Shown: positions 1 through 4,980 of the stretch, piece after piece | How the letters are laid out: each line of letters starts with the position of its first letter | How positions within the stretch are numbered: position 1 is the first letter of the stretch | Source: Methanoregulaceae archaeon | Lineage (GTDB): Archaea > Halobacteriota > Methanomicrobia > Methanomicrobiales > Methanospirillaceae | Length of the DNA: 10,404 nt | Direction: 5' to 3' | Assembly (NCBI GenBank): GCA_019695435.1 | Contig: JACTVF010000063.1 | Span: 1-10,404, forward strand | Notes under the pieces: generated by a model | Told to the model about the DNA's origin: nothing | Seen by the model: the letters and a program-made list of their open reading frames with translations, nothing else | The model's database searches: none | Position numbers and translations under genes: made by a program

Positions 1-400
1 GACGTACCGCGGCTTCACCGAGACGGCCGCCCCGACGGGCCCGACCGCGCAGGAGTTCGGTTCGGCGGTCACCTACGCGCGACGGTACGGCTTCGCCATC
101 GTGGGCGTCATCACAGACGTCGATGACGACGGCGCCGCCGCGAGCCATCGGGATAGCTCAGAGGGGAAGGCAGACAAGCCGCCGGCATCAGCGTCCGCGC
201 CGAAGTCCAGCAACCCCGACGCGCTTACCGAGGCGCAGTTCACCACGATCATGGGGCTCGAGGACAAGCGCAGCATCCCACAGGGGCTCGGCCAGTTTGT
301 GGCCGACGTCCTCGGGCGTACTGACGTGACCTTCGAGAACCTGACAAAGGCCGAGGCGTCGAAGGTCATCAGCGCCGGGCTCAAGCAGCCCAAGCTGTAG
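1..400 (+). CDS. erf: ERF-family single-strand annealing protein, C-terminal part (5' end outside window)
   Basis: The reading frame begins at base 2 and is open from the window edge to a TAG at 398-400, so only about 132 C-terminal residues are seen. The visible start of the fragment carries the ERF hallmark: a Gly-Ser-Ala-Val-Thr-Tyr-Ala-Arg-Arg-Tyr segment (near bases 59-91) followed by a short hydrophobic stretch and an acidic Asp-Val-Asp-Asp-Asp-Gly run. A low-complexity Ala/Ser/Pro linker then joins a small C-terminal helical domain (LTEAQF... to LTKAEASKVI), an arrangement common in phage ERF proteins. ERF proteins anneal complementary single strands in phage recombination and genome circularisation. 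The next gene, a VRR-NUC nuclease, starts 12 bp downstream, a sensible partner. The family call is firm; the N-terminal annealing core is not visible. Confidence 0.85.
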   Translation, partial: TYRGFTETAAPTGPTAQEFGSAVTYARRYGFAIVGVITDVDDDGAAASHRDSSEGKADKPPASASAPKSSNPDALTEAQFTTIMGLEDKRSIPQGLGQFVADVLGRTDVTFENLTKAEASKVISAGLKQPKL

Positions 401-412
401 ACTGCCCGGTTG

Positions 413-778
413 GTGATCGACCCCAACATCCGCGAGACGGGCAAGGGCGGCTTCCAGGAGGAAGTCGTCCAGCTCTTCCAATGGCATCACTGGAAGGTCG
501 CGCACTTTCACACGGTCGCGATGAGGCGCGCCAACGGGTCCATCGCATACATCACGCCGGCCGCCGCCGACGGCAAGGGGTGGCCGGACCTGGTGTGCGT
601 CAAGAACAGGATCGTGTACATCTAGCTCAAGCGCCGCGGCGCCAAGCTCGGCGAGGAGCAGGAGCTCTGGCGAGACCGGATCGAGATGGCGGGCGGAGAG
701 TGGTACTGTTTCTGGCCCAAGGACTGGCAGAAGATCGTGCTGTTGGCAGCTTCACTACAAGCGCCTGAGAAGAAGTAG
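413..778 (+). pseudogene. VRR-NUC domain nuclease interrupted by an in-frame amber codon at the catalytic Glu
   Basis: From GTG 413 (a TTG at 410 is the alternative) the frame encodes 121 residues to TAG 776-778 if the TAG at 623-625 is read through. VRR-NUC features lie on both sides of that stop: an N-terminal FQEE segment (residues 14-17), GWPDL with the catalytic Asp at residue 59, a hydrophobic strand IVYI, then stop, then LKRR with the catalytic Lys at residue 73, and the usual GEEQELW... and FWPKDW tail. The family motif is PD-x(n)-E-x-K, so the stop replaces exactly the catalytic Glu; a GAG to TAG change would explain it. Such nucleases are PD-(D/E)XK enzymes found near phage replication genes. 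As written the product ends at 70 residues without an active site. Sequencing error, true inactivation or suppression are all possible; TAG ends at least eight other genes here, so general recoding is unlikely. Confidence 0.85.
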
Positions 779-805
779 GGGCCAGCCCCCCGCAGGACTG
801 GCCCC
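778..805 (+). terminator. GC hairpin directly after the VRR-NUC gene (possible terminator)
   Basis: A perfect 8-bp stem (GGGGCCAG at 778-785 with CTGGCCCC at 798-805) encloses a 12-nt loop and begins at the last base of the VRR-NUC stop codon. There is no T run after it, which is usual for actinobacterial hairpin terminators but leaves the role unproven. It could instead stabilise the upstream mRNA end. The ribosome site for the next gene (GGAG 834-837) follows. Confidence 0.45.
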
Positions 806-844
806 GATGGCTCAACGACCTGTCACGGAGATCGGAGCGCGCGA

Positions 845-1318
845 ATGCAGACTACCACAGACGAAGCCTGCTGGGTGCCTGAGTGTCATTCTCAGGTTAA
901 GCCTGAGTTAGATGTCTGTTACGAGCACCTCGCCCTCGAGATCGAGGCAGACCAGTTCGAGTCAGTCTCCACAGACGGGCCCGGATATGTCGAGCGCCTC
1001 GAGACCGCGGTCGAGCGTAAACCGATAACCCTCGAGCCGCCGCGGTTCAACCCCGGCGAGCTGGCCGACAGGTACGGCAAGGCCGCGCTGCTCGGCGCCC
1101 TCGATGATTTCGAGGCGGCGCTTCAGGCCGGCGAGGGGCGCAACAACGCCATCAACGCGCTCGCGTTCCGGTTTGGGCAGCTCACGCGCGAGGGTAAGGT
1201 CGAAGGCACCCAGGCACTGGACCGACTGGCCGAGCTGGCCGAGTCGCTGCTGCCTGACGAGCGGTGGAAGACCCGCCACACCATTGCAACCGCGTTCAGG
1301 GATGGCCTACGTGGATGA
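845..1318 (+). CDS. Zinc-knuckle protein with primase-associated helical domain
   Basis: This gene encodes 157 aa from ATG 845, preceded by GGAG at 834-837. The N-terminus has a C-x4-C-x10-C-x2-H pattern (Cys9, Cys14, Cys25, His28) that can bind one zinc. A variable middle segment is followed, from about residue 86, by a helical domain with GEGRNNAINALAF (96-108) and FGQL, ending in TIATAFRDGLRG. This matches the helical domain usually found after the catalytic part of phage primase-polymerases (pattern G-x-RN-x2-LN-x-A-A-x-x-x-G-x-L ... TI-x-x-x-x-x-x-G), here without any primase core. The gene overlaps the helicase gene by 17 nt, so the two are probably translated together and the protein likely helps load or regulate that helicase. 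The domain resemblance is recognised by eye; the helper role is inference. Confidence 0.6.
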   Translation: MQTTTDEACWVPECHSQVKPELDVCYEHLALEIEADQFESVSTDGPGYVERLETAVERKPITLEPPRFNPGELADRYGKAALLGALDDFEAALQAGEGRNNAINALAFRFGQLTREGKVEGTQALDRLAELAESLLPDERWKTRHTIATAFRDGLRG

Positions 1319-2462
1319 GATTGACCAGATCAGGCTGGCGATCCAAGGTGCCAGCAACCCCGGCGAGCTCGAGTTCCTCCAACTGAAAGACGCCGAGCTC
1401 AAGCACGTCCGGTGGCTAGACAAACCCTTCCTACAAGCATCAGCGTTCCACCTACTCGCCGGCCGTAAGGGCACGTGCAAGGGCACCTACATCGCGTCGG
1501 TGGTCGCGCGCCTGTCGCGCGGCGAGTTCGGCGAGAATAGGCGCTCCATTGTGGTCACGTCCGAGGATTCAATCGGACTCGACTTCAAGCCGCGCGTGCT
1601 GGCCGCCAAGGGCGACCCCGAGTTCGTCACCATCCTCAAGGGTGACTTCCGCCTGCCGCGCGACATCGACTGGCTCCACATCAAGGCGCTGGAGATGGGT
1701 GACGTCGGGATGATCGTCATCGACCCAGTCGGCAACCACCTGTCCGACACCGACACCGACGGTGAAGGTTCAGTGCGTAACGCAATCGCGGCGCTCAACG
1801 AGCTCGCGGACGATCTGGGCTGCATGGTGTTCGGTGTGCGACACCTGACTAAAGATTCGACCAAGGGGGCATTGGCGTCGGTTCTCGGCTCAACTGCCTG
1901 GGTCGACGTCCCGCGATGCGTGATCCTGATGGCGGCCGACGACGAGGACCCCGACTGGACGTTCCACTACCAAGTGATCGCCGGCAACCGCGGGCCAAAG
2001 GGGAAAGGACGCAAGCTCACACTCCATGTAATCGACCTCATCGTGCCGGACGACCCCGAGCCGTTCGAGGAGATTACGATGGTCACAGAGGAAGGGCAGT
2101 CTGAGAAGGACGTCGAAGAGCTGCTGACCCGGTCTGAGTCGAAGTCCGACAAGAAGAAGGGTGCAGTCGCGCGCGACAGCATCCTCGAGAAACTCGAGGG
2201 CGGCAAGACGGAGTGCGACACCCTCGAGGCGCTCATCGCAGCCGAGGCGCAGATGTCAGCTCGCACCGTCAGGGACACCCGCATGAAGCTCGCCAACGAG
2301 GGGCTAGTGCGATCCTACCCGGAGAGAAACCCCGACGGGACGATTAAGAGTTGGTGGGTCGAGCGCACGAACGCGCCCCTCCCGGCCGCCGTGCCGACGC
2401 TCGCCAAAAGCAGCGGCGCTACGACTCTGGATCCAGAGTCGTTAGAACTCGACTTCACCTGA
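1302..2462 (+). CDS. RepA-like AAA (AAA_25) replicative helicase with C-terminal winged helix
   Basis: This encodes 386 aa from ATG 1302, which lies inside the end of the preceding gene; the frame is open further upstream, but that stretch is the shadow of the neighbour. The core is RecA/AAA-type: Walker A at residues 54-62 (GRKGTCKGT), a TSEDS motif near 86-90, Walker B (MIVID, 137-141), and VRHLTKD followed by VLGSTAWVDVPR (179-205), a typical AAA_25 sensor region. After a charged linker (about 270-285) comes a winged helix-turn-helix-like domain (about residues 285-355, including MSARTVRDTRMKLANEGLV). Such proteins unwind phage or plasmid DNA during replication. Walker A is odd: the residue before the key Lys60 is Cys59 (codon TGC 1476-1478) where Gly is expected. 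A perfect 22-bp palindrome sits inside the last codons. Confidence 0.85.
   Translation: MAYVDEIDQIRLAIQGASNPGELEFLQLKDAELKHVRWLDKPFLQASAFHLLAGRKGTCKGTYIASVVARLSRGEFGENRRSIVVTSEDSIGLDFKPRVLAAKGDPEFVTILKGDFRLPRDIDWLHIKALEMGDVGMIVIDPVGNHLSDTDTDGEGSVRNAIAALNELADDLGCMVFGVRHLTKDSTKGALASVLGSTAWVDVPRCVILMAADDEDPDWTFHYQVIAGNRGPKGKGRKLTLHVIDLIVPDDPEPFEEITMVTEEGQSEKDVEELLTRSESKSDKKKGAVARDSILEKLEGGKTECDTLEALIAAEAQMSARTVRDTRMKLANEGLVRSYPERNPDGTIKSWWVERTNAPLPAAVPTLAKSSGATTLDPESLELDFT
2421..2442. repeat. Perfect 22-bp palindrome in the 3' end of the helicase gene
   Basis: The half-site ACGACTCTGGA (2421-2431) is followed at once by its exact reverse complement (2432-2442), centred on GGATCC. The 8-base half-site AGAGTCGT recurs about 100 bp downstream at 2541-2548, inside the intergenic hairpin. 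It could be an operator for a dimeric DNA-binding protein or, as RNA, a 9-bp hairpin with a GATC loop ending 17 nt before the helicase stop codon. No T run follows. The palindrome is seen directly; the role is inference. Confidence 0.85.
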
Positions 2463-2493
2463 GAAAACCCCTGCAAACAGACTAGGCACGCGC

Positions 2494-2518
2494 GTACAAT
2501 TTTTAACGACCCTTGTAC
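2494..2518. repeat. Inverted repeat GTACAA / TTGTAC
   Basis: Six-base arms (2494-2499 and 2513-2518) flank a 13-nt T-rich spacer. The arms are short enough to occur by chance, but they sit in the only long non-coding gap, between the 22-bp palindrome and a second hairpin. The left arm overlaps the TACAAT -10-like box, so a repressor bound here could block initiation. Confidence 0.5.
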
Positions 2519-2529
2519 CCTTAAACACG

Positions 2530-2577
2530 CGCGACCCACTAGAGTCGTAGATTCCAATCCCTACGTGTGTGGGCGCG
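2530..2577 (+). promoter_or_regulatory. Two-tier hairpin leader just upstream of a ribosome binding site
   Basis: The outer stem pairs 2530-2539 with 2569-2577: nine base pairs with one bulged A at 2534. The inner stem pairs CGTAG (2546-2550) with CTACG (2561-2565) around a 10-nt loop. The 3' arm ends at 2577, and the GAGGAG ribosome site (2581-2586) of the gene at 2592 follows within three bases. The geometry suits a structured 5' leader that affects translation. It does not fit a tRNA T-arm (loop too long, no acceptor stem). Pairing was found by eye; function is unproven. Confidence 0.45.
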
Positions 2578-2591
2578 AGAGAGGAGACCAG

Positions 2592-2777
2592 ATGTTGAAC
2601 TGCCTGATGTCCGACGACATCACTGGTGTCCTGCTGGCTGACGGCTGGCATGACGTAGAGTGGTTCCAGATTAGTGGGCCCGAAGACTTCGAGGAGTTCA
2701 TGTTCGAGAGCGGCCCACACGTTTACGCCGGCCCGGTGTCTTCAATCCTAGCCGTCAAGTTTGACCCATCCCGTTGA
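2592..2777 (+). CDS. Hypothetical protein, 61 aa, acidic
   Basis: The gene starts at ATG 2592 behind a good GAGGAG site (2581-2586); a GTG at 2565 in the same frame would lie inside the leader hairpin and is less likely. The 61-residue product is acidic and has no membrane segment or recognised motif; it contains DGWHDVEWFQI and a Phe/Glu-rich middle. It stands alone between the structured leader and the promoter that serves the lipoprotein gene; its stop codon (2775-2777) lies within the TTGACA -35 box of that promoter. I do not recognise a family. Confidence 0.6.
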   Translation: MLNCLMSDDITGVLLADGWHDVEWFQISGPEDFEEFMFESGPHVYAGPVSSILAVKFDPSR

Positions 2778-2803
2778 CACACCAGCCTGCAGCAGTGTAG
2801 GCT
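2774..2803 (+). promoter_or_regulatory. Sigma-A/sigma-70 type promoter for the exported-protein genes
   Basis: A perfect -35 hexamer TTGACA (2774-2779) is followed after 18 bp by TAGGCT (2798-2803), a common actinobacterial -10 form. Transcription would begin near 2810, giving a leader of about 20 nt with AAGGAG at 2818-2823 before ATG 2830. It is the best promoter match in the window and would give the lipoprotein gene and those behind it their own expression, independent of the replication genes. Confidence 0.75.
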
Positions 2804-2829
2804 TACAACCGCAAACCAAGGAGACCGAC

Positions 2830-3282
2830 ATGAAGCACATCCGACGTTCCCGGCTCGCAGCAATCACCATCGCGCTCGCCATTCCTGGCGCTGTCATTCT
2901 GACGGCATGCGGTGGGGGCTCGAGCTCTCCCGCGACAACCGCTCCAGCAACCACACCCGCCACCACCCCAGCCCCGTCCGGCGCGCCGACCGAAGCGCAG
3001 GTCGTGTCGGTCTGGAACTCGACGCCGAACATCACGTCGAACTTTGCGAAGGTCGTGGCGATTGCATCGCCCGACGTTTACTCCTGCAACATCGGCACGA
3101 CTAGCGCCACGCAAACCTCTGTCGAGCTCTACGTGCCCAACAACACGACCGACCCGTCGGCTCAGGTCAACTTTTCGTCCAGCGGCGCGTACGCGACCGA
3201 GACCTTCGCGCCTGGCACGCCGCCTGGTGGCGGCGGCGACACATGCACCCTGCACTCCGACGGCACCATCTCACTCGGATAG
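2830..3282 (+). CDS. Predicted lipoprotein, 150 aa
   Basis: The start ATG 2830 is chosen because AAGGAG (2818-2823) and the promoter lie just upstream. The N-terminus is a lipoprotein signal peptide: basic residues (MKHIRRSR), a hydrophobic core, and a lipobox LTAC with Cys at residue 27, followed by GGG. A Ser/Thr/Pro/Ala-rich spacer (about 28-52) would hold the mature domain away from the membrane. The mature part (about 53-150) has two further Cys, in YSCNI and DTCTL, which could form a disulfide, and is rich in Ser, Thr and Asn. Known phage lipoproteins such as T5 Llp and TP-J34 Ltp block superinfection; a similar role here is inference from location only. The adsorbed or secreted partner is unknown. 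Confidence 0.8.
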   Translation: MKHIRRSRLAAITIALAIPGAVILTACGGGSSSPATTAPATTPATTPAPSGAPTEAQVVSVWNSTPNITSNFAKVVAIASPDVYSCNIGTTSATQTSVELYVPNNTTDPSAQVNFSSSGAYATETFAPGTPPGGGGDTCTLHSDGTISLG

Positions 3283-3344
3283 GAGTACACATGCGATCAG
3301 GAGTCATCATCGCCGCCGGCGCGGCGCAAAAAGAAGGAGTCGAA

Positions 3345-3674
3345 ATGACCACTGAGGCAGTTGCAACCAAGACTAAGAAGAAGGTGCTGGTCAAGCGTTA
3401 CAAGGGCGACAACGCTGCTCAGCGTGGCATCGAGAAGATGCTGAACGCCGGATGGGAGATCGAGGGGCAGTCGGGCCGCAAGCAGGCCTGGTCGCCCGTG
3501 ACTGGCGTCTTCACCCGCAAGCAGGTCCACACCATCACGTTCGTCAAGGACGTCGAGGTGAAGCCGCTGACCTCCAAGCAGCGGGCCAGGCGCCGGTTTG
3601 GCTGGCGGCTCGCGGTCATCCTGTGGGCCGTGGTCATTCTCCTGGTCATCGTTTTGATCGCGTCGGTGGCCTGA
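3345..3674 (+). CDS. Small membrane protein with C-terminal anchor, 109 aa
   Basis: ATG 3345 has a strong AAGGAG (3334-3339) five bases upstream. An earlier in-frame ATG at 3291 also has AGGAG (3281-3285) and would add 18 residues, so two tandem starts exist. The product has a basic Lys-rich N-terminus, a domain with the pattern MLNAGWEIEGQSGRKQAW ... TGVFTRKQVHTITFV resembling short actinobacterial proteins of unknown role, a basic stop-transfer-like patch (KQRARRRFGWR), and one C-terminal transmembrane helix (about residues 86-108). The likely topology is soluble domain inside and tail in the membrane. It is followed by TGATG overlap with the next gene, so they are coupled. Function unknown. 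Confidence 0.7.
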   Translation: MTTEAVATKTKKKVLVKRYKGDNAAQRGIEKMLNAGWEIEGQSGRKQAWSPVTGVFTRKQVHTITFVKDVEVKPLTSKQRARRRFGWRLAVILWAVVILLVIVLIASVA

Positions 3675-4117
3675 TGACCAGCCCTCTCAAGATCCTGGCC
3701 GCCGTAGTCGCGGCCGGCGCCATCGCACTCGGCGGCGGCGCCCTGGCTGGAGCTGCTACGCAGACGCCCGCTCTGAACCGGCCCGGCAAGGTCGAGTGGA
3801 ACTTCGAGGCGCTGCTCTACCAGACGTTCCACACGCGGGACGTGTCGGAGCGCGGGTCGAGCCAGAACTTCAGCTGCCCTGGCTACTGTTCGCCATCGTT
3901 CGAGTACAACACGTACGTCGGGATCTTCGCGAACGCCACGCGGTCGGCGTACCACCTGTCGACCAAGCGGTTCCCGGCTGGCGCGTTCGGCAACTACCCG
4001 GTCCCGGTTGAGATCAAGGGGCGCCTCGTCGCTTGCGACAACGCGGAGCACACCTTCCTGGTCGCGTACGCGGGGACGGCGAACTTCAGCCTCGGCTGCC
4101 TGGCCCCGACGCCCTAG
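3674..4117 (+). CDS. Predicted secreted protein, 147 aa, four cysteines
   Basis: ATG 3674 overlaps the previous stop codon by one base (TGATG). The N-terminus (MTSPLK, then an Ala/Gly-rich hydrophobic stretch to about residue 26 and an AGA-A site) is a Sec signal peptide or uncleaved anchor. The mature part has four Cys, a close pair in SCPGYC and two near the C-terminus (VACDN, LGC), suited to two disulfides outside the cell, and aromatic-rich segments such as FEYNTYVGIF. The first six codons closely match those of the gene at 4129 (16 of 18 bases), which suggests that the export signals share an origin. No family is recognised. Confidence 0.7.
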   Translation: MTSPLKILAAVVAAGAIALGGGALAGAATQTPALNRPGKVEWNFEALLYQTFHTRDVSERGSSQNFSCPGYCSPSFEYNTYVGIFANATRSAYHLSTKRFPAGAFGNYPVPVEIKGRLVACDNAEHTFLVAYAGTANFSLGCLAPTP

Positions 4118-4128
4118 AGGAGGACGAC

Positions 4129-4590
4129 ATGACCAACCCTCTCAAACACCTCAGCCCCTCGCTGGCGATCTCGGTCGCCGCGCTCGCGCTGGCGGCCACG
4201 GGGGTAGGCGCGGCCACGCCGTATCTCACCAGCGGCTCGAGCATCCGCCCGGGGTCGATCCCGGAGCGGGCGCTCGTGCCGGCGCTGCGCGACAAGATCG
4301 ACCACCCGACGGTCTCCGGCGAGATCCTCGGCCTCACCGAGGTCGAGCAGCCCGAGACGCTGCCCACCCAAACCGGCACGGCCATCACTAGCTACTGGGC
4401 GACGTGCCCGTCGGGCACCACGCTCATTTCCGGCGGCGCCGGCGCGGACAGTACCGCGAGCGATCAGGCCGTGCAGATTCTCTCCTCGGCCCCCGACCAA
4501 GCCAACAACTCGTGGTCGGTCGACGTGCGCAACTACACCGGTTTCACGGTCACGGTGTGGGTGACGGCCTACTGCGCGCGGCTGAGCTAG
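4129..4590 (+). CDS. Predicted secreted protein, 153 aa
   Basis: ATG 4129 sits behind an excellent AGGAGG (4118-4123). The product begins MTNPLK and has a hydrophobic signal segment to about residue 29 (GVGAA before TP), then a linker with SIRPGSIPERAL, similar to segments seen in actinobacterial surface proteins. The main domain has the pattern ATCPSGTTLISGGAGAD ... NSWSVDVRNYTGFTVTVWVTAYC, where two Cys bracket a beta-rich unit; this CP-x-G-x5-GG pattern recurs in exported proteins of actinobacteria. It closes a run of four export or membrane genes under the promoter at 2774. A surface or extracellular role is likely; ligand and activity are unknown. Confidence 0.7.
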   Translation: MTNPLKHLSPSLAISVAALALAATGVGAATPYLTSGSSIRPGSIPERALVPALRDKIDHPTVSGEILGLTEVEQPETLPTQTGTAITSYWATCPSGTTLISGGAGADSTASDQAVQILSSAPDQANNSWSVDVRNYTGFTVTVWVTAYCARLS

Positions 4591-4600
4591 TGGCCGCGTC

Positions 4601-4840
4601 GTGAGGTACCCGTATTTTCTTCGGCCGAGGCCGGCGGCCGAGCTCGATGTCGTGCGCACCAAGGTCGATCTGCTTGGCTATGGTCCGCTGGGCATTCCGG
4701 TCACCGTGCCTGCCGGCTCACAGGGGACAGTCGTGCTGATTAGCATGGAGGTCGAGTTCGTTGATGGGCACGGTGAGACTTGGGCCATGCTGTCGTGCGA
4801 CCCCGACCAGCTCTACGTGAAATGGAGGTGCCTCAAGTGA
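4601..4840 (+). CDS. DUF4926-like small protein, copy 1 (79 aa)
   Basis: The frame opens at GTG 4601, with no convincing ribosome site, so the start is uncertain; GTG 4652 is possible but would cut the conserved domain. The last 64 residues align without gaps to the protein ending at 5703, with about 40 identities (shared DPDQ, VKWR and YGPLG blocks). The pattern TVPAGSQGTVV ... VEFVDGHGETWAML resembles the DUF4926 type of small beta-barrel (GTVV ... VEF-x-D-x-x-G-x-T-x-A-x-L). The role of that family is not established. The gene overlaps the membrane protein at 4837 by GTGA, and GGAGGT inside its end (4824-4829) serves as that gene's ribosome site. Confidence 0.65.
   Translation: MRYPYFLRPRPAAELDVVRTKVDLLGYGPLGIPVTVPAGSQGTVVLISMEVEFVDGHGETWAMLSCDPDQLYVKWRCLK
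4646..4840 (+). repeat. Diverged duplication, copy 1 (partner 5509-5703)
   Basis: These 65 codons (including the stop) pair with 5509-5703 in the same phase and without indels. The ends are closest: the final 24 bases, which contain the ribosome site and the GTGA coupling junction, match at 22 positions. This shows duplication of a unit that includes the signal for translating whatever lies downstream. Confidence 0.8.
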
Positions 4841-4980
4841 ATATCGCCTACCAGCAGGAGCAGTTTCAGCCGCTCGTAGCCGTCCTTTGCACCGTCGGCG
4901 CCCTGGGCTTCATCGCGTTCGTGGTCGGGCTGTTCTGGCTGATGATCCGGTACTCCGCTGCCAAGGATGGTAGGGAGTGA
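4837..4980 (+). CDS. Small single-pass membrane protein, 47 aa
   Basis: GTG 4837 overlaps the previous stop (GTGA), with GGAGGT at 4824-4829 correctly spaced. The 47-residue product has a soluble N-terminus (MNIAYQQEQFQP), one long hydrophobic helix (about residues 12-38, with TVGALGFIAFVVGLFWLMI) and a charged tail (KDGRE). Length and topology resemble single-pass small phage membrane proteins, including class III holin-like or accessory proteins, but its distance from the lysin makes holin function uncertain. It ends with GTGA into the XF1762 gene. In the second duplicated unit, a different 22-aa ORF occupies the same position. Confidence 0.65.
   Translation: MNIAYQQEQFQPLVAVLCTVGALGFIAFVVGLFWLMIRYSAAKDGRE

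Larger units (their letters stand above)
2463..2591. other. Longest non-coding gap in the window; dyad-rich, locally AT-richer
   Basis: This 129-bp gap lies between the helicase and the 61-aa gene. It holds an inverted repeat (GTACAA 2494-2499 / TTGTAC 2513-2518), two copies of CACGCGCG (2487-2494 and 2526-2533), an isolated palindrome half-site (2541-2548), and a hairpin next to the ribosome site. TACAAT at 2495-2500 resembles a -10 element, but the matching -35 position (TGCAAA 2472-2477) is poor. A control region is likely; a replication origin beside the helicase gene is a possibility without proof. Confidence 0.6.

Noticed and set aside
413..778. General recoding of TAG as an amino acid
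   Set aside because: TAG ends at least eight genes here with sensible C-termini and nearby downstream starts, so TAG works as a stop in this genome; only a local suppression or a lesion is left for 623-625.
1104..1301. N-terminal extension of the helicase frame upstream of ATG 1302
   Set aside because: That stretch is the other-frame shadow of the gene at 845 (Arg-rich translation); the AAA_25-like sequence begins after 1302.
2183..2199. Inverted repeat CCTCGAG / CTCGAGG with 3-nt loop in the helicase gene
   Set aside because: Made of two in-frame Leu-Glu codon pairs (CTC GAG), a sequence that is frequent throughout the window; no need for a separate function.
2530..2577. tRNA or tRNA fragment, suggested by the ATTCCAATCC loop
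   Set aside because: The loop is 10 nt instead of 7, the stem does not fit a T-arm, and no acceptor or anticodon arm could be paired around it.
3419..4051. Minus-strand open frame of about 210 codons
   Set aside because: Antisense to the membrane and secreted protein genes, with Arg-rich low-sense translation and no ribosome site logic.
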